Shown here: one piece after another, positions 1 to 6,455 of the stretch
Layout: the number at the start of each line of letters is the position of its first letter
Numbering within the stretch: the first letter of the stretch is position 1
NCBI GenBank assembly: GCA_016182705.1
Contig: JACPGA010000074.1
Coordinates: forward strand, 1-6,455
Direction of reading: 5' to 3'
Length of the DNA: 6,455 bases
From: Deltaproteobacteria bacterium
Lineage (GTDB): Bacteria > Desulfobacterota > GWC2-55-46
Notes under the pieces: generated by a model
Databases searched by the model: none
What the model was told of the DNA's origin: nothing
The model's input: the letters and a program-made list of their open reading frames with translations, nothing else
Position numbers and translations under genes: made by a program

Positions 1-1427
1 GGCAGGAATATGAGCTCGAGCGACTCCTGCCTGGAAAGGCCCTTTGCGAATTCCCTCGTAATAAGGCCCCTGTCCACCGCCTTTTCCTTTATGAACTCCG
101 AGTCGATGCCTGAGCCGTCGTCTTTTACCTCGATGATGACGTGGTTGCCCTTCTGGTAGGCGGAAAGCGTTATGGTGCCGGTCCTCGATTTGCCGAGGGC
201 CTCCCTTACAGCGGGTGCTTCAAGTGCGTGGTCAACGACATTCCTCATGATGTGCATGAGAGGGTCGGCGAGCTCTTCGACGATGAGCTTGTCAAGCTCG
301 GTTTCGTCCCCGTGAGTGACTACTCTTACTTCCTTGGCGGCCTCCCTGGCGATCTTCCCGATGAAGGTGTCGAACCTGCCGAAGAGCTGGCCTACGGGGA
401 CCATCCTGATGTCCAGGACGCTGTCCCGAAGCTCTAAGAGCTTTCTTTCCAGCGTCTTTTCAGCCCTGGAAAGCTCTATGCCGTAGACCGAAAGCTCGCG
501 TTCGTTCTTGAGCTCGGCCCCGAGGGCGGCTATGCTTGATTTGAGTATGCCGAGGTCGCTTATGATGTTCATTATATGGTCGAGCTTGGCGATGTTGACC
601 CTGACCGTGTTGCTCACGCGCCTCAGGGTCTCGCGGCTTTGCGTGCCGTGGCCCTTCATCTCGTCGATTGTGGGGATGGACTGGGTTGGTTTTGAAGCCG
701 GCTCTGAAAGGACACGTATTTCCGTGTCTGCCGCGTGCTTTATAAGGTCCGTTATGAACGGCCTGTCTTTTGTAGTGCCTATGAGTATGTCGAAGAAGAG
801 GACTTCATGGCTTGTCCTGGTGGACGGCAGCGTGGCGATCACTTCGGCTTCGGTCTTCAGCAGCTCTGTCAAGGCGACGTAGCCCTTGTCAAAGCTCGTA
901 ATCGGAAACTTCACGTTCACAATGAAGATGTTATGCTTTTCGCGAAGGCACTCACGGAGCCTGTGCTCTTCGTACTCCGTGAGGACCGATACCAGCTCCT
1001 TGGATATCTCCTCCTTGGGCCTGGCCTTCTTGACATGGGATTGAGCGAGATTTTCCCTGAGGGCTTCTATCTCAGCCGCGAACTCGCCAGCGCCCTTTGA
1101 GGCAAGTATCTTCACCAGGAGGGAATGCGCGCTCATCACGCAGTAGAGCACGTCATCGGTGAGGGCTATCCTGCCGAGGCGCAAAAGGTCCAGCGTGTCC
1201 TCGAGGGAATGGCTCAGTGTCGCCATATCCCTGAAATCGAATATGCCGGACATGCCCTTGAGCGTATGGGCGCTGCGGAATATGCTGTTCAGCACGGCCG
1301 GGTCGATGACGCCTGCCTTGACACCTTTGCCGAGCTTCAGGAGCCCTTTGCCCATGGAGTTCAGTATGTCTTCGGCCTCGGCCAGAAACTCCCTGAACCG
1401 CTCAGACTTTATATCTCGATTAGACAC
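1..1427 (-). CDS. cheA: CheA-type chemotaxis histidine kinase, N-terminal 475 codons (3' end beyond window)
   Basis: This is a cytoplasmic two-component kinase that autophosphorylates a His in its HPt domain and passes the phosphate to CheY/CheB-type regulators under control of chemoreceptors and CheW. The visible domains are: HPt at about residues 8-110, with phospho-acceptor His54 in FRSAHTLKG; a middle segment at about 145-240 (EYEEHRLRE, then FDILIG) that takes the P2 position but does not look like the enteric P2; a dimerisation helix pair at about 270-345 (VNIAKLDHIMNIISDLG); and the start of the HATPase domain with N box RNVVDHALE (Asn396) and G1 box DDGSGID (436-442). The rest of the ATPase and the CheW-like domain lie off the left edge. 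The start is GTG at 1427: the frame is closed by TGA at 1458-1460, no other start fits, and GGGG sits 7 bases upstream. No che partner genes are visible. One oddity is DHALE where most CheAs have DHGIE. Family assignment is secure; which pathway it serves (flagellar, type IV pili or other) cannot be told. Confidence 0.93.
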   Translation of the reverse strand, partial: MSNRDIKSERFREFLAEAEDILNSMGKGLLKLGKGVKAGVIDPAVLNSIFRSAHTLKGMSGIFDFRDMATLSHSLEDTLDLLRLGRIALTDDVLYCVMSAHSLLVKILASKGAGEFAAEIEALRENLAQSHVKKARPKEEISKELVSVLTEYEEHRLRECLREKHNIFIVNVKFPITSFDKGYVALTELLKTEAEVIATLPSTRTSHEVLFFDILIGTTKDRPFITDLIKHAADTEIRVLSEPASKPTQSIPTIDEMKGHGTQSRETLRRVSNTVRVNIAKLDHIMNIISDLGILKSSIAALGAELKNERELSVYGIELSRAEKTLERKLLELRDSVLDIRMVPVGQLFGRFDTFIGKIAREAAKEVRVVTHGDETELDKLIVEELADPLMHIMRNVVDHALEAPAVREALGKSRTGTITLSAYQKGNHVIIEVKDDGSGIDSEFIKEKAVDRGLITREFAKGLSRQESLELIFL

Positions 1428-1742
1428 TTCAAAGCCCCGCCGATACTGGGATAATCGTCAAAATAACGAGCGAATACCATACAATGCAGATAACGAATGG
1501 CATGAAGGAGGGCTTGTGTCTACGGCAGGCAACCGGCCCGGAGGCACATCGCCTGAAAAGGGGTATTCGCGCGAACCCTGGGCCCTTCCTGCCATAAGAG
1601 AAACCCACGCTGTGTAATCACGCCGCCGCGCAAGGGAGGCAATACAGGGTCAGCCATTGACCCTCAGATTGACATTTTATCAAACAACTTACCCTTATGT
1701 AAAGGGCGCTTTTCACCCCGCTCGACCTGAAGGCCGGAGGGC
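1428..1742. other. Gene-free gap upstream of cheA
   Basis: I see no convincing coding region on either strand. The stretch should contain the cheA promoter and leader, since a strong terminator closes the preceding unit, but no good sigma-70, sigma-54 or sigma-28 match stands out. It carries several short dyads: GGGTCA/TGACCC at 1647-1663; CCCTT/AAGGG at 1692-1706; the palindrome TTCGCGCGAA flanked by GGG and CCC at about 1562-1577; and a long-range pair GGCAGG (1524-1529) with CCTGCC (1588-1593) that would enclose that palindrome. These could fold as a structured cheA leader, but they match no riboswitch class I know. Confidence 0.6.
1647..1663. repeat. 6-bp perfect inverted repeat with 5-base spacer
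   Basis: GGGTCA-gccat-TGACCC is a perfect dyad about 220 bases upstream of the cheA start. Its size and symmetry would suit either a dimeric regulator's operator or a small RNA hairpin. There is no T tract beside it, so it is not a terminator. The function is unknown and a dyad this short can arise by chance. Confidence 0.35.
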
Positions 1743-1785
1743 AAAAAAAAGGGGCGGAAGGAGAAAATCTCCTTCCGCCCCTTTT
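1743..1785 (-). terminator. Rho-independent terminator of the metK-ahcY unit
   Basis: Two arms at 1747-1764 and 1768-1785 form a perfect 18-bp stem with a GC-rich core (GGGGCGGAAGGAGA) closed by a 3-base loop. In the minus-strand direction the stem runs into T8, made by the eight A residues at 1743-1750, part of which also pair in the stem. It begins 9 bases beyond the ahcY stop codon. The stem also ends in TTTT on the plus strand, but no plus-strand gene needs terminating here. Confidence 0.92.
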
Positions 1786-1794
1786 CAAGGCTTA

Positions 1795-3075
<1,281 letters not shown>

Positions 3076-3090
3076 TTAAATTCAGCTTAC

Positions 3091-3125
3091 AAAAATGATG
3101 GCCTTGAGGGCATGCCCCCAAAGCC
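3091..3125 (-). terminator. Attenuator-like hairpin between metK and ahcY
   Basis: On the minus strand AGCC (3122-3125) through TTGAGGG (3104-3110) and GGCC (3100-3103) fold into an 11-bp stem with loop CATG (3111-3114). Two of the pairs are G.U in the minus-strand RNA; on the plus strand the same positions become A/C mismatches, which argues that the structure works in the metK-ahcY transcript. A T5 run (3091-3095) follows after 4 bases. The gap between stem and T tract makes it a weak terminator at best; an attenuator, RNA-processing or stability element would also fit. Confidence 0.45.
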
Positions 3126-3147
3126 ACCACTCCAAACGGATTTCCGG

Positions 3148-3756
3148 TTACGCGCCTACGCCAGCGGCTTTTCTCAAGGCTTCAGCCTTGTCGGTAGTCT
3201 CCCACCTGAAGCCTTCCTCGTTTCTGCCGAAGTGGCCGTAAGCGGCCGTCTTTCTGTAGATAGGCCTCAGAAGCTGGAGGTCTTTTATGAGCTCCGCGGG
3301 CTTCATGCGGAAGTTCGCCTTTATGAGGTCTTCGATCTTCTCGACCGCGATCTTCTCGGTCCCGAAGGTGTCGACCATGACGGAGACCGGGTCAGCCACG
3401 CCTATGGCGTAAGCGAGCTGGACTTCGCACTCGGCCGCGAGTCCCGCCGCGACGACGTTCTTCGCTATGTACCTGGCGAGATAGGACGCGCTGCGGTCGA
3501 CCTTTGAGGGGTCCTTGCCTGAGAAGGCTCCGCCGCCGTGGCTGCCGTGGCCGCCGTAGGTGTCGACTATTATCTTCCTGCCGGTAAGTCCGCAGTCGCC
3601 GTGGGGGCCGCCCACGATGAACTGGCCGGTCGGGTTTATGAAGTACTTCGTCTTCGAATCAAGGAGTTCGGCCGGGACGACCTTCTTGATGACTTCCTCT
3701 ATTATGCCTTCCCTCAGCTTCTTCTGGTCCACTTCGGGAGAATGCTGGCTGGACAC
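3148..3756 (-). CDS. metK: MetK C-terminal fragment
   Basis: This is the in-frame C-terminal part of S-adenosylmethionine synthetase, 202 residues if counted from the GTG at 3756. In an intact gene that GTG would be an internal Val codon (VVVSSQH), and no Shine-Dalgarno precedes it, so it is probably not a real start. It carries [16 protein letters not shown] (about 39-54), [14 protein letters not shown] (56-69), the phosphate-binding loop [16 protein letters not shown] (74-89), and the conserved tail YGHFGR then WETTDKA. Alone it lacks the methionine- and metal-binding N-terminal half and cannot be a working enzyme. The family match continues upstream in this frame to about 3780. Confidence 0.85.
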   Translation of the reverse strand: MSSQHSPEVDQKKLREGIIEEVIKKVVPAELLDSKTKYFINPTGQFIVGGPHGDCGLTGRKIIVDTYGGHGSHGGGAFSGKDPSKVDRSASYLARYIAKNVVAAGLAAECEVQLAYAIGVADPVSVMVDTFGTEKIAVEKIEDLIKANFRMKPAELIKDLQLLRPIYRKTAAYGHFGRNEEGFRWETTDKAEALRKAAGVGA

Positions 3757-4244
3757 GACGACCGCGTCGACGACCGCGGGCCGACTTCGGCGAGCCTGTG
3801 GGTTATCTTGTGCGCCAGCGCTATAGGCATGGGCATAAGCTCTGCCGTATGGTCGCAGGCGTATCCGAACATGAGTCCCTGGTCTCCGGCGCCCTGCTCC
3901 TTTTCCTCGGAGCTGTTGACGCCCATGGCGATGTCAGGGGACTGCCTGTCAAGTGTGACCATTACAGCGCAGGTCTTGTAGTCGAAGCCCATCGAGGCGT
4001 CGGTGTAGCCGATGTCCTTTATGGTCTCTCTTACGACGTCCTGATAGTCTATCCTGGCCGTGGTGGTTATCTCTCCCGCGATAAGAGCCAGTCCAGTGGT
4101 GACGAGCGTTTCGCACGCTACCCTGCTTTTCGGGTCTTCGGTGAGAAGCGCGTCGAGTATAGCGTCAGATACCTGATCTGCTACCTTGTCCGGATGCCCT
4201 TCGGTAACAGACTCCGAAGTGAACAGATACTCCCTATTTGCCAT
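3714..4244 (-). CDS. metK: MetK N-terminal fragment with frameshifted tail
   Basis: The first 154 codons are MetK: GHPDK at 16-20 with the ATP-contacting His17, and the GAGDQG hexapeptide at 118-123 followed by LMFGYA. After LAEV the frame turns into 22 residues unrelated to the family ([13 protein letters not shown] and onward) and stops at 3714-3716. The last 43 bases overlap the C-terminal fragment in another frame. An upstream in-frame TTG at 4274 is possible, but the family's N-terminus and the Shine-Dalgarno both point to ATG 4244. Confidence 0.85.
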   Translation of the reverse strand: MANREYLFTSESVTEGHPDKVADQVSDAILDALLTEDPKSRVACETLVTTGLALIAGEITTTARIDYQDVVRETIKDIGYTDASMGFDYKTCAVMVTLDRQSPDIAMGVNSSEEKEQGAGDQGLMFGYACDHTAELMPMPIALAHKITHRLAEVGPRSSTRSSCPASILPKWTRRS

Positions 4245-4252
4245 TATTTGAG

Positions 4253-4258
4253 CCTCCT
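4253..4258 (-). promoter_or_regulatory. Ribosome binding site of metK
   Basis: AGGAGG on the minus strand, 8 bases before ATG 4244. It decides between this start and the in-frame TTG at 4274, which has no comparable site. Confidence 0.85.
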
Positions 4259-4301
4259 GTATTTTCTTTGTCAAAGGAAAAACTAAATGAAAGAGTTATT
4301 T

Positions 4302-4330
4302 ATTATCGATTCTTTCAAAAGGTTTGTCAA
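4302..4330 (-). promoter_or_regulatory. Sigma-70-type promoter of metK (and probably ahcY)
   Basis: A consensus -35 box TTGACA (4330-4325), a 17-base spacer and a -10 box GATAAT (4307-4302; five of six match TATAAT). The expected transcript start, near 4295, gives a leader of about 50 bases before metK, too short for a SAM riboswitch. The surroundings are AT-rich compared with the coding regions. Confidence 0.75.
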
Positions 4331-4352
4331 CCTAAAAACCTCAGCCGAAAAC

Positions 4353-4369
4353 AGCGTATCCGTTACGCT
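4353..4369 (-). repeat. Small inverted repeat upstream of the metK promoter
   Basis: AGCGTA-acgga-TACGCT is a perfect 6-bp dyad with a 5-base loop, followed on the minus strand by GTTTTCGG. It lies about 23 bases upstream of the metK -35 box. It could be a modest terminator for read-through from ptsI or a regulator site; the T run is short, so termination would be weak. Confidence 0.35.
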
Positions 4370-4458
4370 TTCAGATGCCTCCCCGGGTGTTCAGTCCCGC
4401 CTTTCAGGAAGGCCTTCAAAAAATCAGATATCTTTTACGAGGCCGATGCGGGGTGGAA

Positions 4459-4500
4459 GTAAAAAGCGGAGCATATATGTCAATATGTGAGCATTTTTAC
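4459..4500. repeat. 42-bp symmetric imperfect inverted repeat in the ptsI-metK gap
   Basis: The outer arms GTAAAAA (4459-4465) and TTTTTAC (4494-4500) are perfect complements, and so are the inner arms CATAT (4472-4476) and ATATG (4483-4487). Unpaired blocks of exactly six bases lie between the arms on both sides (GCGGAG and TGAGCA) and in the centre (ATGTCA). The equal 7-6-5-6-5-6-7 spacing and AT richness look more like a protein-binding site or an extended hairpin after ptsI than chance. No known operator is recognised. Confidence 0.4.
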
Positions 4501-4542
4501 TTGCGCTCCTGCGAAGAGACCGGAAAAAACAGCAATTTTTGT

Positions 4543-6315
4543 TCAGCTCCAGAACTCTTCCTTATAGAGGCCGGGCAGCTTCATATTGATGTAGTTTTCC
4601 ACTTCCTTGGCCGTCGCGAAGCCCAGGATGTTCTTGCAGATCTTTTTAGCCTCGGCGTGGCTTATCGACCGAATCAGCCTTTTGACGCGCAGGACCGAGT
4701 ACGCGTTCATCGAGAGCTGGTCAACGCCGAAGCCCAGCAGTATGAGCGCGTACTCCGGCTCGCCTGCCATCTCGCCGCAGACGCTTACGGAAACGCCTGC
4801 CTTGTTAGCGGCCTCGACGACGTTTTTAATTATCCTCAGGACCGCCGGATGGAACGGCTCGTACAGGTATGCTACGTGCTCATTCACCCTGTCTATGGCA
4901 AGCGAGTACTGAAGGAGGTCGTTGGTGCCTATCGAGATGAAGCTCACTTCCTTGACTATGAGGTCCGCTATCATGGCTGCCGAAGGAACCTCTATCATGA
5001 CGCCAACCTCGATGTCCGGGTTGAAGGCCTTGCCTTCGCTCTTCAATTCCCGCTTGCACTCCTCGAGTATCTGCTTGGCGCGCCGTATCTCCTCTATGCC
5101 GGATATCATCGGGAACATTATCTTTATGTCGCCGTACGAGCTGGCGCGCAGTATCCCCCGGAGCTGGGTCTTGAATATGTCGATGTTCTTGAGGCAGAAC
5201 CTTATGGCACGAAGGCCAAGAGCCGGGTTTATCTCCTTCTGGGATTCCACCTGCGTAAGTATCTTGTCCCCGCCGACGTCGAGCGTCCGTATGACCACCG
5301 GGTTCGGAGCCATCTTCCTGGCGACCTGCCTGTAGGCCCTGACGTGCTCCTCCTCGGTCGGAAGGTCTTTCCTGTTGAGGTAAAGGAACTCAGTCCTGTA
5401 CAGGCCTATCCCCTCGGCGCCGTGCTCGACGAGAGCGTCGATCTCCTCGACGATCTCCATGTTGCCGATGAGGCGCACCCTCCTGCCGTCGGTCGTCTCG
5501 CTCGGCAGGTCCTTGTAATGGAACAGGGCCTTGCCGTAGTTCTCGTACCTCTCGCGCCTTCTCTTGTAGACCTCTACGACGCTCTCGGAGGGGTTTATGA
5601 TGACAGTCCCGGTCGTGCCGTCGACGATGACTATATCGCCGGACTCGGCCTTCCTGGTGATCGACTCAAGGCCAACGACAGCGGGTATCTCAAGGGACCT
5701 GGCCATGATAGCCGTGTGCGAGGTCTTGCCGCCGACGTCGGTCAAAAAGCCCAAAACCGTGCCCTTTACCATCTGCGCGGTGTCAGTTGGCGCCAGGTCA
5801 TGCGCCACGACGACGACGGGCTCTTTTATATCGGCTATGGACTCGTGCTTCCTTCCCATGAGGTTCAGGAGGAGCCTGTTCACGATATGCTCTATGTCCA
5901 TGGCCCGCTCGCGCAGGTACGGGTCGTCCATCTTCTCGAAATATTCCATTATGTCCTTGAGGACGGTCTTCAAGGCCCACTCGGCGTTCACCCTCTGCCC
6001 GCTTATGGCCTTGATGGTGTCGTTGATGAGCATGTTGTCTTTGAGGATCATCAGGTGGGCGTCGATGATGCGGATGTGTTCCTTGCCCTTGCCATCCAGC
6101 TCCATCTTGCGCTTTATGCGCACGAGCTGTTCCCTGGAAGTCTTCAATGCCGCCCTGAACCGCTCTATCTCCCCTTCGGTCTCTGAAGGGTCGAGATAGC
6201 AGAACTGGGTTGGCTCGACCATGCCCCGCTCAAGGATATAGGCGCGCCCGATGACGATGCCCGAGGACACGCCTATGCCTTTCATCAATACGACTTGTTT
6301 TTTGGAGTCAGTCAT
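4543..6315 (-). CDS. ptsI: Phosphoenolpyruvate-protein phosphotransferase (PTS enzyme I), 590 aa
   Basis: Enzyme I is a cytosolic dimer that takes the phosphoryl group from phosphoenolpyruvate onto a His and hands it to HPr, the first step of the PTS. The N-terminal HPr-binding and phospho-His region spans about residues 12-240, with GGKTSHTAIMAR carrying the active His200. The C-terminal PEP-binding barrel has GLYRTEF (Arg307), RTLDVGGDK (Arg343), MIEVPSAA (Glu442), GTNDLLQY (Asn465, Asp466), Arg476 and VCGEMAGEP (Cys513). Each catalytic residue lies exactly 11 positions beyond its E. coli EI counterpart, so the core has no net insertions. There is no N-terminal GAF domain, so this is ordinary EI and not the nitrogen-PTS EI. 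ATG 6315 overlaps the ptsH stop as TGATG, with GAGG just upstream inside ptsH; a TTG three bases earlier (6318) is a less likely start. Intact. Confidence 0.98.
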   Translation of the reverse strand: MTDSKKQVVLMKGIGVSSGIVIGRAYILERGMVEPTQFCYLDPSETEGEIERFRAALKTSREQLVRIKRKMELDGKGKEHIRIIDAHLMILKDNMLINDTIKAISGQRVNAEWALKTVLKDIMEYFEKMDDPYLRERAMDIEHIVNRLLLNLMGRKHESIADIKEPVVVVAHDLAPTDTAQMVKGTVLGFLTDVGGKTSHTAIMARSLEIPAVVGLESITRKAESGDIVIVDGTTGTVIINPSESVVEVYKRRRERYENYGKALFHYKDLPSETTDGRRVRLIGNMEIVEEIDALVEHGAEGIGLYRTEFLYLNRKDLPTEEEHVRAYRQVARKMAPNPVVIRTLDVGGDKILTQVESQKEINPALGLRAIRFCLKNIDIFKTQLRGILRASSYGDIKIMFPMISGIEEIRRAKQILEECKRELKSEGKAFNPDIEVGVMIEVPSAAMIADLIVKEVSFISIGTNDLLQYSLAIDRVNEHVAYLYEPFHPAVLRIIKNVVEAANKAGVSVSVCGEMAGEPEYALILLGFGVDQLSMNAYSVLRVKRLIRSISHAEAKKICKNILGFATAKEVENYINMKLPGLYKEEFWS

Positions 6316-6455
6316 CAATCCTCGCCGAAACCGTCGTCAATAAGTTTGCCGAGCGCTTCGATGGCGGCCTCGGCATCCTGTCCGTCAGCCTTGACCGTTA
6401 TCTTCGAGCCCTGCGTGGCCGCGAGTATGAGTATTCCCATGATGCTCTTGCCGTT
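6315..6455 (-). CDS. ptsH: Phosphocarrier protein HPr, C-terminal 46 residues (5' end beyond window)
   Basis: HPr is the small cytosolic PTS carrier that receives phosphate from enzyme I on His15 and passes it to EIIA domains. The visible part begins NGKSIMGILILAATQGSK and ends GFGED. The KSIMG motif contains the serine equivalent to B. subtilis Ser46, the site used by HPr kinase/phosphorylase, so serine regulation is possible if that kinase exists nearby. The His15 half lies off the right edge. The stop TGA (6315-6317) shares its A with the ptsI ATG, indicating coupled translation of the two partners. Confidence 0.95.
   Translation of the reverse strand, partial: NGKSIMGILILAATQGSKITVKADGQDAEAAIEALGKLIDDGFGED

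Larger units (their letters stand above)
3148..4244 (-). pseudogene. metK: S-adenosylmethionine synthetase gene with internal deletion and frameshift
   Basis: MetK makes S-adenosylmethionine from methionine and ATP in the cytosol. The two halves are clearly MetK but sit in different frames, and the span of 1097 bases is not a multiple of three. Codons 1-154 run from [20 protein letters not shown] to [16 protein letters not shown]; the protein resumes at about 3780 as [13 protein letters not shown]. In E. coli MetK about 29 residues separate AEV from the DAVVLS motif, while here there are 14 bases, so about 73-76 bases are missing. The lost part includes the PDxKSQV segment carrying active-site Lys165 (E. 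coli numbering). Everything on both sides is well conserved. Start ATG 4244 is set by AGGAGG 8 bases upstream. Because metK is nearly always essential and nothing else here is damaged, a sequencing or assembly error is at least as likely as a true pseudogene; a second intact metK would favour the latter. Confidence 0.88.

Noticed and set aside
3714..3790. Programmed ribosomal frameshift in metK
   Set aside because: There is no slippery heptamer or downstream stimulator, and a shift would not restore the roughly 25 missing residues that include active-site positions.
4270..4280. Second TTGACA close to the metK start
   Set aside because: It lies so near the Shine-Dalgarno that no -10 box at proper spacing could serve metK.
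4245..4300. SAM riboswitch in front of metK
   Set aside because: The predicted leader is only about 50 bases and shows no SAM-I, SAM-II or similar conserved core.
4515..4545. Intrinsic terminator right after ptsI
   Set aside because: A T6 run follows the stop codon, but the only stem before it is about 4 bp with an AT-rich loop, too weak to call.
4375..6186. 603-codon open frame on the plus strand
   Set aside because: It lies almost wholly antisense to ptsI, whose catalytic motifs are all intact. The translation has no recognisable family features and the frame stays open because of the GC-rich codon bias of ptsI.
4543..6315. Nitrogen-PTS enzyme I (ptsP)
   Set aside because: There is no N-terminal GAF domain; length and residue spacing match ordinary enzyme I.

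Overview
The window is a bacterial chromosomal stretch of fairly high GC in which every gene I can support lies on the minus strand. Read in transcription order (high to low coordinates) it holds the 3' end of ptsH (HPr), complete ptsI (enzyme I of the phosphotransferase system), metK (S-adenosylmethionine synthetase, broken by an internal deletion and frameshift), ahcY (S-adenosylhomocysteine hydrolase), a strong terminator, a gene-free gap, and the first 475 codons of a cheA-type chemotaxis histidine kinase that runs off the left edge.

Layout. ptsH and ptsI overlap in a TGATG and are translationally coupled. A gap of about 300 bases between ptsI and the metK start holds a symmetric 42-bp imperfect dyad and a near-consensus sigma-70 promoter (TTGACA, 17 bases, GATAAT) for metK. 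metK and ahcY are separated by 96 bases containing an 11-bp hairpin whose two G.U pairs form only in the transcribed strand, followed by T5; this looks like an attenuator or weak terminator. ahcY ends in a perfect 18-bp stem with a T tract. The 367 bases from there to cheA carry no gene but several short dyads. cheA starts at a GTG.

How the genes work together. HPr and EI form the phosphoryl-transfer entry of a PTS. HPr keeps the Ser46-type regulatory site and no sugar permease is visible, so a regulatory PTS is plausible. MetK makes S-adenosylmethionine (SAM), and AhcY removes the S-adenosylhomocysteine left by methyl transfer, so the pair covers two steps of the activated methyl cycle. CheA is a separate transcription unit.

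Organism. Frequent ATA (Ile) and AGG (Arg) codons, an HPr of the KSIMG type, and a CheA with an EYEEHRLRE-type middle segment suggest a deltaproteobacterial or Nitrospirota-like lineage. This is inference and not firm. The main anomaly is the metK lesion: about 73-76 bases missing from a normally essential gene, which is either a draft-assembly error or a real pseudogenisation. I found no convincing new defence, mobile or CRISPR system; the genes are housekeeping and signalling genes.
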